Source of the DNA: Deinandra increscens subsp. villosa
Lineage: Eukaryota > Streptophyta > Magnoliopsida > Asterales > Asteraceae
Assembly: GCA_039602395.1 (NCBI GenBank)
Contig: JBCNJP010000023.1
Coordinates: 91,900,030 to 91,964,029 of the forward strand
DNA length: 64,000 nt
Direction of reading: 5' to 3'
Shown here: positions 22,383-34,190 of the stretch, in pieces
Layout of the letters: every line of letters begins with the position of its first letter
How positions within the stretch are numbered: position 1 is the first letter of the stretch
Notes under the pieces: generated by a model
The model's input: the letters and a program-made list of their open reading frames with translations, nothing else
Databases searched by the model: none
What the model was told of the DNA's origin: nothing
Made by a program: the position numbers and the translations under genes

Positions 22383-23870
22383 CAAACCCAAAACAACCAA
22401 CCAACTTCAATCAAACATATCTTGATCAAAATTTGACGAAAATCGAATCCAAGAAATGCGTTGAACTCGTATCCACTAGACGAACAAATCTAGCACCATA
22501 CTTGATATGTTTCGTTAAGCTTTGAAGGCCAAATAACTTGCTCCGAAAACTATGAAAAATCGAGTAACTGTGATTTGCTCAAAACACAACGAAATTGAAA
22601 ACCGATTGTTGAAATAGACTCGTGTGATCAAACTGAATGTGTAGGCATCAATATTACACAAGATTGTTGAGTTTTTCGTATGTGTGTTCTTCCAAGTTCT
22701 TCAATGGTGATTTGAGAAATACTCAACCATATCGTATAAATTTGGTACCAATAGACTCGTTTTTATCACATAAATATGTTGCAACAATCAGAACGTGTTT
22801 TGGTGTTGATTTGAGAAGATTTCAATTTCACAAAAAACTTAGTTCGTCGGAGATAGTCGTTCGATGCTCAAACCTCATCAAAACATATCAACTATGGTAC
22901 TAGTTTGAATCCTCTCGTCGTCATGAATCTGTAGCAATTTACGGAATCAATTTTCCTCAAGATTTGAAGAAGATATGTTAGTTTGAAGGTGGTTGGTTAA
23001 TTGGGTTTTTGTTGGTGGCTGGTGGCCGGAGAAGACGACCGGAGATGGTGGTGGCTGGTGACCGGAGATGGTGGTGGCTGGTGGCCACTTTTTTACTTCA
23101 TCATACATCTATAAGCAAATACAATAGAAATACTATAAAAGTTATAAATTAGGTATGCTTCGCGGCAGGCCACCCGTTCACCTGTCAGTTTAAGTAAGAA
23201 ACGTTTTAATGTGTTCAAAGTAAAAAACTATAAAATGGTCGTAGCCAAAGTCAAAAACTATAAAAGTATAATAATAAAAGAAAGTAGAAAAGTTAAAGTC
23301 TAAAAAAAAAACAAAAGTGGAAAACTTAAGGGGTATAAAACGTAAAACTATAAAAGTTTCATGGCCAATGTATAAAAAAATAAAAACAATAAAAAACAAA
23401 AGTTTTAAATTTAAAGGGTATAAAACATAAAATTATAAAAGTTTCGTGGTCAACGTAGAAGACGACAAAACTTAAAAAAATATTAGAGGGTAGAAAATGT
23501 AAAAGTATCAAACTTTTGTGGCCAAAGTTTGAAAACCAAAAAGTTCCCTAACGTAAAATTATAAAAGTATCGTGACTAAAGAAGAAAACGACAAAACTTA
23601 AAACAAAAAAAAGTGTAAAACTTAGATGGTAGAAAATGTAAAAGTAACAAATCTTTGTGGTCAAAGTATGAAAACCTAAAACTTTCTTATTCATCTTCAA
23701 TTCTTATTGTTATATATATAATCACTATAATTCAACAAATTATTTCAGAAACATGTACCTGCCACCGTAACATTTTTATCGTAACCATGCCTTTCCAGGT
23801 TTTGAACATGATAACCTTCATCCCTCATGCGTTCATCCAAACGTACTTGATTGCTCCATTTCTTCAATAA
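22383..23870. other. A+T-rich repeat region, no gene
   Basis: From 22990 to 23090 there are GGTGGTGGCTGGTGGCCGGAG-like short repeats. From about 23200 to 23690 diverged units share GTAAAACTATAAAAGT...TGGCCAA, recurring roughly every 80-115 bases (about 23340, 23420, 23500, 23630). This is a degenerate tandem array. No coding potential is convincing. Confidence 0.5.
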
Positions 23871-24396
23871 TCATGCTTCCTTCCGTGCATTGCGTTTCCG
23901 ATCTGCACTTTTTTCCATCCGCTGTACATCTTCACTTAACTGTCTCTTCTTCAACTGCCATAATAACGCCTTATTTCGTGTTAAAAATTCAACATCAAAC
24001 TCTGTTAACTCATCATACTCCTTTGCAAGTGGAACTTTATTCTCAGCATCCCGATTCACTATTACGAACTGTTTTGATGGACTGAATCCCCTACCTTCTA
24101 CCTCATGTCCTTTCTTCCCGGAGGAACTCCAACCAAGTGCCGTTTTGGAATTTGGAGTAGTTGTATCACGATTAGTTTGTGATACTACCGAGTATTTCAT
24201 CCTAGGAGTGAAGGATAAATTTGGGCATTGCTTCACGCTTAGACAAACTTCCTTCCACATTCTTCTCCCCCGACGAGGAACTAACAATCGTTTTACCTAA
24301 ATCAACCAACGATTCCATTACTTCTAAACAAGTCGAGTCACTATACGGATGACGCCACTGAAAAAGCAAGTTATCCCCGCGGATAATTGCCGCCAA
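23871..24396 (-). pseudogene. Unrecognised gene remnant
   Basis: Two minus-strand frames join by a frameshift near 24215-24250. The upstream one reads AAIIRGDNLLFQWRHP and MESLVDLGKTIVSSSSG. The downstream one reads RMKYSVVSQTNRDTTT and continues to a charged C terminus LKKRQLSEDVQRMEKSADRK that could form a helix or coiled coil, ending in TGA at 23871. The upstream frame has a stop just before it and no ATG. I do not recognise the family. The composition looks protein-like rather than random. Confidence 0.4.
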
Positions 24397-24959
24397 ATTA
24401 GCTTAAGAGTAGTAATGGAGAAGTAAGAAGATTCAAGTAGAAATGTGAGATTTTATTAATTTTCTAGAGAGAGAAGTATACAGATGCATGTGTAATATGA
24501 AAGTTACAAATGACATCCGACCCCTAATCTATACAATCCTTCGGGTATTTATAGGCTTCGGTCTTGATTCCTCAGCCTCGCATCTGCCTGTATCCTGCAA
24601 AACACCTCCTCCAGGAACATATCCAAAGGACTTGGAAGCAAATGATTGGATGTGTATAACACATCCAAACCATCATTTACTTCATCAGTAGGTATTGTGA
24701 TTAACCTTATAATAAACTGTCGATCTCCACTTCGCATCGTGCTAACAAAAACGAATATCACGTTGTAAATTGTTTTCGCTACTGCACGCACGAACAAAAG
24801 ACAAATAACGCGCTGCAACGCACGTGTACCCGGTAGCTTATTTATTTATTTATTTGGGAAGGGCGGCAAGTGGTGGAGAACAGATAACAAGTTAACATAC
24901 ATGCATGTATATATGTTCCTGAACCCTAGCCAGCAACCCACCTTTCCCTTTCGATTCCG
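24397..24959. other. Spacer and RRP12 upstream region
   Basis: No gene seen. GGGTATTTATAGGC at about 24545 looks like a TATA region but is 400 bases from the RRP12 start and may belong to an LTR-like fragment. The RRP12 leader probably lies at about 24900-24959. Confidence 0.35.
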
Positions 24960-27900
24960 ATGGACTGCAGAGTCGCCTGTTTCGTTGACGCTTGCCAATC
25001 TCTCGATGAACTCTTCTTATCATCTTCCGACCACCCCTTTCACCGCCGCATGATCGATTATCTCATCACTGAAATCTCTCCTGCTGTTCTCAGGGAGAAA
25101 TCCGAATACGTTTCCGGTCCTCTTATTCAATCGCATTGGTTAATTGTTACTGTTGGTCACCGGACTAGTACTTGCAGCAGCAGTTGGTCTGATCACCATG
25201 TTTCTCAATTATTTGGGATTCTTCTTCGATTTATTATTGCAGATCCGCCTCTCAAGGTGAGTTTAATTCGTTTGGATTATCTATTGCTTACAAGTTACTT
25301 AAACTACTTCCCTGTTTGCTCAATAAAAAACAATTCATGAATTCTTAATCACACAAATATCATAAAGATTCAATCTTTATCATATGGGTACGTGAAACAA
25401 AAACAACAGCTAAAGACCAAAGAAAACAGTTAATTCTATATATTTATCTTAAAACATGTTTTTTACTCACTCAAATGTCATAAAGATTCAATCTTTAACA
25501 TATATGTGTACGTGAAGAGCAAAAAAAAAAAAAAAAAAAACTTTTATACTATATTAACCTAATAAACGTGTTCTTTTACTCACACAAATGTCATAAAGAT
25601 TCAATCTTTGACAAGCACATGTTTGTCTACAGGATGTCATGCAAGGCTTCCAAGAAACATCACTGCTATCACCTGCTAGTGAAGCCATTGCAAGCACCTT
25701 TGAGAGGTTTATTTTCCTTGCTACCGGGTCAAATACAATCCCAAACCCTGAAGAAGCTGATCAGGAGGTCTTGTATGTTTTGGATTCCCTGAAACATAGT
25801 CTTCCACTTATGTCTCCCGAGTTCTCAACAAAGATTCTTAACCTTTTCAAACCTCTTCTAGCACTACACCAACCAGCAGCCACCCGAAAGATTACAGATG
25901 CTTTGTATCTACTTTGTCTACAACCAACAATAGAGGTCTCTCCTGAAGCATTGGTAGATTTGTTATGCTCACTAGCTACCTCGGTTTCTTCAAATGAGAT
26001 GTCTGGAGACAACTTGACTTTCACTGCTAGAGTCTTAAATGACGGGATGAAGAAAGTCTTTTCTCTTAGCCGTCAAACTTGTGTTTTCAACCTTCCGGTT
26101 GTTTTCAGTGCATTCAAAGGTCTGTTTGTTTAGTTTCCCTTCATATGAACACCTGCTAGTAATTATATATCTATATGTGTGTGTGTGTGGGATATATTCA
26201 AGTAATTACTATGTTTCTGAATTTGGTGGATGACAGATATTTTAGCTTCTGAACTTGAGGAGCCTGTATCGGTTGCGGCAGAGGCATTGAAGAGCTTAAT
26301 ACATACATGCATTGATCAGGCCTTGATCAATGAGGGTGTAGATCAGATTACGGAAAGTGGGAGAGTGAGAAAGTCTGCACCAACCATTACTGAGAAACTT
26401 TGTGCGATTTTTGAAAGTTTACTCAATTACAGATTTGGCGTAGATCATATTACGGAAAGTGGGAGAGTGAGAAAGTCTACACCGACCATTATTGAGAAAC
26501 TTTGTGCAACTGTTGAAAGTTTACTCGATTACAGATTTGCTGCAGTTTGGGACATGTCATTTCAAGTTATAGCAGCAATGTTTGTTAAACTAGGTAATTA
26601 ATTAGTTCCAGATTTCATCATTGATTTAAATGTTACTTTTTAAACAACTATGTGCACACAGCTCAATCTCAAGCCTTGACTCTACTTTTTCAGGTGAGTT
26701 CAGCTCATACTTCTTAAGAGGTGCCCTTAAGAGTATGGAAGACATGCAAAAGTTGCCAGAGGAAGATTTCTTTTACCGGAAACAGGTGAGTTCCGCATGT
26801 GGAGAGCTGAGTCTTCTCTTTTATTTGTTTGTTCTTTCATTATTATTATCAGAGCTTTAGGGGTACTATATATCTGTGTGTTTGCAGTTGCATGATTGCA
26901 TGGGTGTAGCTGTAGCTGCATTAGGGCCTGAAACATTTTTAAAGTTACTACCTTTGAACGTTGAAGCTCAACATCTCTCTGATGTCAATACATGGCTTTT
27001 CCCTATCTTGAGGCAACATATAGTCGGTGCTCGTTTAAGCTTTTTTAATGAATCTTTACTGGATAGTATTAGACTCTTGAAGCTGAAATCTGCAAAGGTG
27101 CACTTGTTATTTTTCTTCTTCTTCTTCTTCCACTTTTCTTATTTATATCATGTTTCATCCTGTGTATTTACATGTGTACGTACGTGTACCAGCATAAGCA
27201 AGAAGGGCGCATTCATTCTGCCAGGAGTATTGATAGACTCGTATGTTCTGTATGGTCATTACTGCCTTCATTTTGCAATTATCCTGTGGATACTGCCGAG
27301 AGTTTTAAGGATCTAGCAACAGAATTATGCCATTCCCTTCGCCTAGAATCTGATTTTCATGGAGTAATATGCTTGAGTCTGCAGAAACTCATTCAACAAA
27401 ATAAAAGAATAAAGGAAGGGGGGAATGAAGCCTCTGGTGAAGCCAACATTAGTCAACAGCATGCAGTTTTCCTCTACACTTCAGAAGTTGCAGCTTGTAA
27501 CTTGGATGTGTTAAGATCCTCAGCACATGAGATTTTGTCTACACTATTTACTATTTTCATGAAGTCTAGCAAAGAGGATGGTGGATCTTTGAAGGTAGTA
27601 AACTTTACCTTTGCATATTATCATGTGTTTTTTGATGTCTTATATTCAGAAGTTTTGTTTCAAGAGTTTGTTAAATTTCGTTTCTTAGATAACAATTGGC
27701 GAGTTTGCATCTATTGCTGACAAAAGTGTTGTCTCGTGGTTATTTAAGAATATAATCCATGAGTTACTAGAGTCTATAAAGGTAACCGGCAAAGTACAAA
27801 ATCCCAGGAGAGTCACTTCTATGGCAATTAACAACTCATTAATTGAACAGTAAGTAAGCTTCTGTATAAAAATCCGAGTTCTAAAAATAAATTTCATTTG

Positions 27901-29502
27901 AATGTATCGAATATATTTTTATTTTATTTTTTATTTACAGGGGAAAGCTATATGACTTGGCAGTCGCACTTTTACCGGGCTTGGGTACAAAGGAGGTAGA
28001 TCTTCTATTTGTTGCAGTAGAATATGAATTGAAGGTTAGCTAATTTCAGTTTCAGATTACTGCTAAAATTTATCTTGTTATGCCTGATGGATGAAATCAA
28101 TAACATAAGTGATGTACATCTGAATGGGGGATTCTGGAAGTTTGATGCTGTTATTTACAGTTGGTAGTTTATTAGTAGGGTTTAGTTATGCTTACTCTAC
28201 TTGTTTATTTCCTACATACTGAGGCTCCCCCACATAGGTAATTTACAACGTATCGTTTATTTTACAGTTTCAAAAGAAGGGTTTCAATCATCTTTCTGCA
28301 ATGCTCAAGGTAATTTTATTTTGCATTGAGTAGCCATTTTCTGTTGGTTGTTTTTAAGTTGGCATTTTAGCCTCATCTTTTTTATTGAATTTGAAGCCAA
28401 GACAACTAACTAAAACAACTGGAATAATCTTCTGGCATTTTGATTAAAACTTTGCATTTTTTTTGTTGGACAGCATGACGGCAGTTTCATAGCAACAAGG
28501 TTTGAAGAGTTGTTCAAACTGATGTTTGAAGTGAGGTTTTCATGTCCTTTTTCTGCCAAGCAAAGGCTTGACTGTTTATATCTTTTGACTGCACATGTTT
28601 TAAAGGTAACGATCAAAATAAACTTCATTTACTCAAGTGTTCACGCACATGCACGTAAACTAGAGACTTTTTTCAGGACAATTCAGAACAAATGAAACCT
28701 AAAATTGTTGCTTCTTTCGTGGCTGGAATTGTACGCGGACTTAAAGAGGTACTGTACTATACATGTCATGCAAGATTTACTTTTGTTGTTGTTAATATAT
28801 ATAACCTACCAATCATGAAGAGCTTATTTATTATTGGAGTGGAATTGTGGGCTTCATTTTTACATGTTGTTTTCATTATATCAATCTGCAGCCTGACAAG
28901 AAAACAAGAAATAAAGCTTATGAGACTATTCGCCAAATTGGCCATGCTTGCATGGATGAGAACAAGGGTGGAAGCAAGGAGAAGTTGTATAACTTTTTCA
29001 ACATGGTAGAGAAGCTGCTACCTGAAAACATTTTTCTTTCGATGCTTTAATTACTGAGAAGCAATTTTCATTTTGTTGCTATATTTTGGTTTGGTATAGG
29101 TACATAATGCTGCTGGTCTTGCTGGCGAGACGCCTTACATTATCAGTGCCGCAATGCGGGGAGTTGCTCATTTGACAAATGAGTTTTATGATTATCTTCT
29201 ACCCCATGCTTTCAATGTCCTTCCATCAACATTTCTCCTTCTCCAGAGAAAGAACCGAAAAATAAATAAAGTATAGTATATATACTACAACGTCTATCTA
29301 AAGTAACAAGCAATACGTGCAAGATAAATGTTGTAGCTTTTACCATTGTTATTTTCTCTTTTAAGAGTTGATCTAATTTCTAATTGCTATTTGCTGCATG
29401 CAGGCCTGTTTAATATTTATAAAGGTATTGGTTGCCAAGTCACAACCTCAAGACTTGGAAACCCATTTGAGGTGCATGGTGGAGAGGCGTTGGCGTTGCT
29501 GA
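24960..29502 (+). CDS. RRP12: RRP12-like ribosome-biogenesis protein, C-terminally truncated
   Basis: Fourteen exons: 24960-25256, 25633-26119, 26237-26593, 26694-26785, 26888-27097, 27193-27594, 27689-27849, 27941-28034, 28268-28309, 28474-28605, 28677-28748, 28892-29005, 29100-29270, 29404-29502. All are GT-AG and in phase, giving 909 residues. The body is an all-helical HEAT/ARM-like protein with a NUC173 region at about 370-560 (FQVIAAMF, FFYRKQLHDCMGVAVAALGP, VNTWLFPILRQHI). RRP12 is a nucleolar/nucleocytoplasmic factor for pre-rRNA processing and export of ribosomal subunits. The last exon reads IKVLVAKSQPQDLETHLRCM, as in RRP12, then leaves the family and stops (TGA 29500-29502). About 300-350 residues are missing. 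A 102-bp in-frame duplication lies in exon 3. It may be a pseudogene or a shortened paralogue. Confidence 0.85.
25345..25610 (+). repeat. Three copies of a ~30-bp motif in RRP12 intron 1
   Basis: The motif CATAAAGATTCAATCTTT, with upstream CACACAAAT or CTCAAATGT, occurs at about 25360, 25478 and 25591. The spacing of about 115 bases suggests a tandem duplication within the intron. Confidence 0.8.
26335..26538 (+). repeat. In-frame 102-bp tandem duplication inside RRP12 exon 3
   Basis: Unit 1 is 26335-26436 and unit 2 is 26437-26538. Each encodes 34 residues starting GVD(Q/H)ITESGRVRKS and ending ESLL(N/D)YRF. They differ at only a few residues, and the frame is preserved. Confidence 0.95.
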
Positions 29503-30209
29503 CCTATCAAAATTTCATTGCATTCTTTAACCTTGTTCACAATTGTTCACAGTTCGTTGACTTTTTTTCTTTTTGTAATTTCATTAAATAATATCATTTT
29601 ATTTAAGTTGGCTTACAATTTAGAATTTGGTTCTTTGGTCTGAGTGCATGTTGTCTATTCTTGAGCTCGTCGTTTCATTTCTATTTTGGGCCGGCTTTTT
29701 ACATAATATTTTGTTTTTTCATTTGCTTCTGTACTTAAAGACGGGAACAGAGGTGTACAAAACCGTTCTTTTTTTTCCTTTTACAAAATGGTCCGGGTTG
29801 TGAACCAAACCGGTTTGCTCAACTTTGGTTAAACCGGTATGAAGCAACAAAATCTCAAATCGGGTCAGTTTGAAGCCGATTTGGGTTGAACGGTTTGTAA
29901 AAAGATCGTTTTTTTTTAATTCCTTCAAATAATCAACTAAACAAAGTTAAGGCTTGATATAAGGAAAAAAAATGAAAAAAATATATTACAAAAATTTTGA
30001 AGCCTGAAGAAGTCTAATGGTGGCTAGAAGCAAAAGTGAAAACTAACAAGTGGAATTGTCAAAATTTTAAAGTTTGAGGAACATATAAAATGCAAAACAT
30101 CATTTTATTAATCTATAACTATTTGTATACATTTGTGCATTTAGTATTGTACTACCATGTACATGTAAGGGTGATGGCGTTTATTACAAAACCGTAAATA
30201 TTTTCTTAT
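29503..30209. other. Sequence after the RRP12 break
   Basis: No RRP12-like continuation is seen. At about 29755-29910 a self-similar AACCGGTTT/AAACCGGTT-rich stretch resembles the hAT-type MITEs found elsewhere. The rest is A+T-rich. Confidence 0.4.
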
Positions 30210-31307
30210 TAGTTCTCTTACGGATTTTGTCCCTATGGTTTACCGAAATTTCACCTATCGTCCTAAGTTTTAAAAAATTATGGATTTCGTCCCCAACGTT
30301 TGCGAAAACGTTACAGATATAGTCCTTGAGATGGGTGACCGTTAAAAAATTATGTTAAGTTAACATTAAATGACTAATATACCCTTGTCTTTAATAATTA
30401 ATTACATAAAACCTAAATACTAAAATAATATATATTTTAATTACATCAACGTTTCCAAGGACTTGATCTGGATACGGCGTGAAATAGTCTCCGTCGCCGG
30501 CAAAGGAGTTTCTCCACTTACCTCCACCGCCTTCATCATCTTCATCCATGCTCACGTGAGCAAGATTGATTTATTGATTGATGTAATTACAGAAATCTGA
30601 ATCTTCTTCCGCAGATCAAAGATATTTAGGGGTTTTTGGATAAAAGTTTGCATAGGGATTCTCCATACCCTCTCTCTCTCTCTTTATTCTTCCGCAAAAT
30701 CTTATTGGCTACACGAAGGAGGAGGGAGCCTCTATTATTTGGGGTTGAGAAATTACGGATTTCTCTCTGGTCGAGCCGATCTGAGTTTGGATATGAATAC
30801 TTTGAGTTTGGATCTACAACGGAAATCGTGTGACGCGAGGCTGAGTAATAGGCTAACGGATCTATTTGATATTGATGATATGAAGAGCGGAGGAGAAGGA
30901 GTTGTGATGGTTGAATCGAAGATAGAGGCAAAAGCACAAGAAAAGTATTTTTTGGTGGATTCCGGCCGGAGAAATCAGCCAGAGACTGGAGCTCACTTTC
31001 CAGTTTCTTTCTTTTCTTCTCTCTGTTGTGGTGGCTGCGACCATAGTAGTGACGGTGGCTGAGGCCATGATGGTGGTGATGACCTGAAATTGGACCACAA
31101 TTACTCTTTTTTGTTTTTATTGAATTAAAAAGATAATGTATAATGGGTATTTTAAATTTTTAACAGAAAAATTAAACAGAAGTTAGACCGAAGGACGAAA
31201 TCCGTAACTTTTTGACAAACGTTGGGGACGAAATCCGTATTTTGAAAACTTAGAACGATTGGTGAAATTTTGGCAAACCACAGGGACGAAATCCGTAATT
31301 TACTCAA
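30210..31307. mobile_element. Long-TIR DNA element with a gene-like core
   Basis: The left arm (TTACGGATTTTGTCCCTATG at 30219, then TTTCGTCCCCAACGTTTG) matches the reverse complement of the right arm (TTACGGATTTCGTCCCTGTG, ending about 31300). The arms are about 170-190 bp. The core, about 30430-31090, is richer in G+C. It has a minus-strand ATG frame from 30549 starting MDEDDEGGGGKWRNSFAGDG, and a plus-strand frame to about 31062 with MNTLSLDLQRKSCDARL. Neither is recognised. The arrangement resembles a MULE or other TIR element that has captured host sequence. A target duplication was not identified. Confidence 0.6.
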
Positions 31308-31893
31308 AATAAACTTTGCGTGTCGTCTCTCCGTTGGCTCTTTTTCGACATGTCTAATTACACTGTCGGAAAATAAATATTCATTTTCTCAAGAGTTTAA
31401 ATATTATTTTGTTAGTTCCTTTCAAAATGCATGTTTTGAAACTACATCTAGTAAGTTGTTCAATCTTTTCTAACTAGATAGACTACCCGCGCTTCGCGAC
31501 GGGGTAGTCAACTTGTAATCTGTTTATTAAACATTCAGATATAAATGTGTATGTGCTAAGGTTAAGAGTCGAACTACATTTTGTAAGATAAAGTAGAGAG
31601 ACTACCCGTGCTTCGCGCTTTGGATACTTATAATGTTTACTATTAAATGATGTGTTGTGTAGTTGTTAATAAGAGTTCAACATAACAAAATTGACATCCA
31701 TAATTAAGTAAGTAGATATATAGTTATAACATTTACACCATATTAAATTATAATTTTCCCAATCATAGGCCTTAAACCTCAAACCAAATACTTGGTATGA
31801 TGGGAATGATAACTTTATTGATTAAACAATGTTTATGTTAGATAAATTAAAATGATACTAACTAATTGTTAATATTAATTCACAAATCTATTT
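31308..31893. other. A+T-rich spacer with GCTTCGCG motifs
   Basis: GACTACCCGCGCTTCGCGAC at about 31482 and GACTACCCGTGCTTCGCGCT at about 31601 form two copies about 120 bases apart. The same core is found near 21780 and 23157. This is probably the end of a repeat family. No gene. Confidence 0.4.
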
Positions 31894-33903
31894 GTGTTTA
31901 ACATATTTAAACAAAACGAAAAATCTGTATGTACAATGTACATCTTTCTCCTCCATCACCAAGTTAGTACACCCATCAAAAACAATCATCACCAGACCGA
32001 GGATTGCATGGCCCTGAGGAGAGAAATCAGCTACCTGCTTAGTAAAGGCTACTTGAAGGAGCTCCTGGGAAAGAAGAAGGATAAGTCCAGGGAACAGAAC
32101 CCAAAATCTAGGGATAGTGGTGCAAGGTCCCAGGATTTTGGACACTCCGATGGCCGTCTTGAAAGAACACCCTCACCGCCCCCAGATGCTAAGGTAATAC
32201 ACTTTATTTCTGGTGGTTCTGACATTTGTGGTACCTCCTATTCTGCAGCAAAAAGATGTGCCAAGGAATCCAAGTCAGAAAGAGAGGGAAGACCCAGGAA
32301 GAGCTCTGTTCAATCCGACGTCAAGGAAATTACATTCGGGGAAGACGATAAACACGATATCATAGACCCTCATCATGATGGGTTGGTGATAACCCTTCAC
32401 AACGCCAACAACATTGTAAAGAGAATCTTAATCGATAGAGGTAGCTCAGTAAATATAATCCAGTTGGAGGCTTTGCAAAACATGGGAATTCCGCATTCAG
32501 AGATCATCTCAAAATCCACGGTACTCGTGGGCTTCAGTGGTGAAACAAAAAATACCTTGGGTGAAATCAAGCTTCCAGTCTATGTAGAAGGGCTCAACTC
32601 GGTTCAACGTTTTTGTGTGATGGACGCACCATCAGGGTACAACGTAATCCTGGGTAGACCCTGGATTCATGATAACAGGGTTGTACCCTCAACATGCCAT
32701 CAATGTGTGAAGCTGCCGACGCCCTGGGGTGTGATCACAGTCCACAATGACCAGCAAGAAGCCAAAGAATGTTACACTACATCGATGAAAATATCCTCCA
32801 AACAGAGACAAGGATAGCAATTAAAGAAAAATGCCCGGGAAACCCTGGAAGCGATGGAGCAAGACGTCAAAGCTGTTGAGTTGGATCCTTCAAATATAGG
32901 GAAGAAAGTATACATTGGAACAAATATTCCAGGGCCAATAGAGGAACAATTAGTACAACTACTCAGGACCAGGATGTCAACATTTGCTTGGTCCCATGAC
33001 GACATGACAGGTATTTCTAAATCCGTTATTACACATAAACTTGGAATTGATAACTCTTTCAGGCCCATACACCAAAAGAGGAGAAAGTTTGCACCAGAAA
33101 AGAACGTCATAATCCAGAACGAGGTGGATAGACTATTGAAAGCAAAGATGATCAGGGAAGTAGAATTTCCCAGGTGGTTAGCTAATGTGGTGGTAGTAGG
33201 AAAGAAAAATGGTAAATGAAGGGTATGCGTAGATTACACGGACCTGAATCGTGCATGCCCAAAAGATCCATTCCCACTACCTCACATAGATTCCATGGTC
33301 GATGCAACGGCATGTCATGAAATGTTGACTTTCATGGACGCTACCTCAGGATTTCAGCAGATCCAGATGGAACCCCAGGATCAGGAAGATACGGCATTCA
33401 TAACACCAACAGGTATATAATGCTATATAGTTATGCCCTTTGGGCTAAAAAATGCAGGGACAACATACCAGAGATTGGTTAACATGATGTTCAAAGAAAA
33501 ACTGGGGGACACGATGGAGGTATATATCGACGACATGGTGGTGAAATCCAGGGTCATCAGCGACCATGTCCAGGATGTTAAGGATTCCTTTGACATCCTG
33601 GATAAATACAACATGAAGCTAAACCCAGAAAAGTGTCATTTCGGAGTCGGAGCAGGCAAATTCCTGGGATATATGGTGACCAAGAGAGGTATAGAGGCAA
33701 GTCCAGAGCAGATCAAGGCAATTGCCAACCTACAATCGCCATCCAGCACCAAGGATGTTCAAAGACTTACAGGTAGAATTGCTGCCCTGAATAGATTTAT
33801 ATCAAAATCCTCGGAAAGATGCAGGGAATTCTATGACATCTTAAAGAAAAACAAGAAATTCGAGTGGAAAGAAGAGCACGAGAAAAAAGTTTATAATATT
33901 TAG
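31894..33903 (+). pseudogene. Ty3/gypsy gag-pol remnant (protease and reverse transcriptase)
   Basis: One frame stays aligned across about 2 kb but holds three stops: TAG 32815-32817, TGA 33217-33219 (at a normally Trp position) and TAA 33418-33420. Residues before the first stop include the protease with ILIDRGSSVNII, where the usual D-S/T-G catalytic triplet reads D-R-G. Then comes the reverse transcriptase: FPRWLANVVVVGKKNGK, RVCVDYTDLNRACPKDPFPL, MPFGLKNAGTTYQRL, and the YIDD active site. RNase H and integrase are absent, and no LTRs were found. The ends at 31893 and 33903 are truncations. Confidence 0.9.
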
Positions 33904-34190
33904 GGTTATTGACTTTAAATGATCATAAGTATTATTTTGGCCTGGACACTCCCAATTATGAAAATGGCCAAAGTCACTCCCAACTATCTACCTATTTTCT
34001 TTCACCACTCCCCCCACCCCCCCCCCCCCCGTTTAAATTTGTTCACACCGTTACTTGAATACACACGTGGCAGTCCTACGTAGCTTAAAATGCCTAATGG
34101 ACGGCATAAAGCATACACAAATGTAGGACTGCAACATAGGGTTCAATTAATGATGTTAAAAAAAATAACGAAAGGAGTGATGAAAGAATA
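33904..34190. repeat. Fragment of an inverted-repeat type element, with a poly-C tract
   Basis: The gypsy remnant stops abruptly at 33903. The following GACTTTAAATGATCATAAG, GGCCTGGACACTCCCAA, GGCCAAAGTCACTCCC text resembles one arm of a foldback repeat, but I found no opposite arm. A C-rich run with an uninterrupted stretch of more than ten C residues lies at about 34007-34030. Confidence 0.4.

Noticed and set aside
25349..25610. Possible CRISPR-like spacing of three repeats
   Set aside because: Only three diverged copies in a plant intron; a local tandem duplication explains them.
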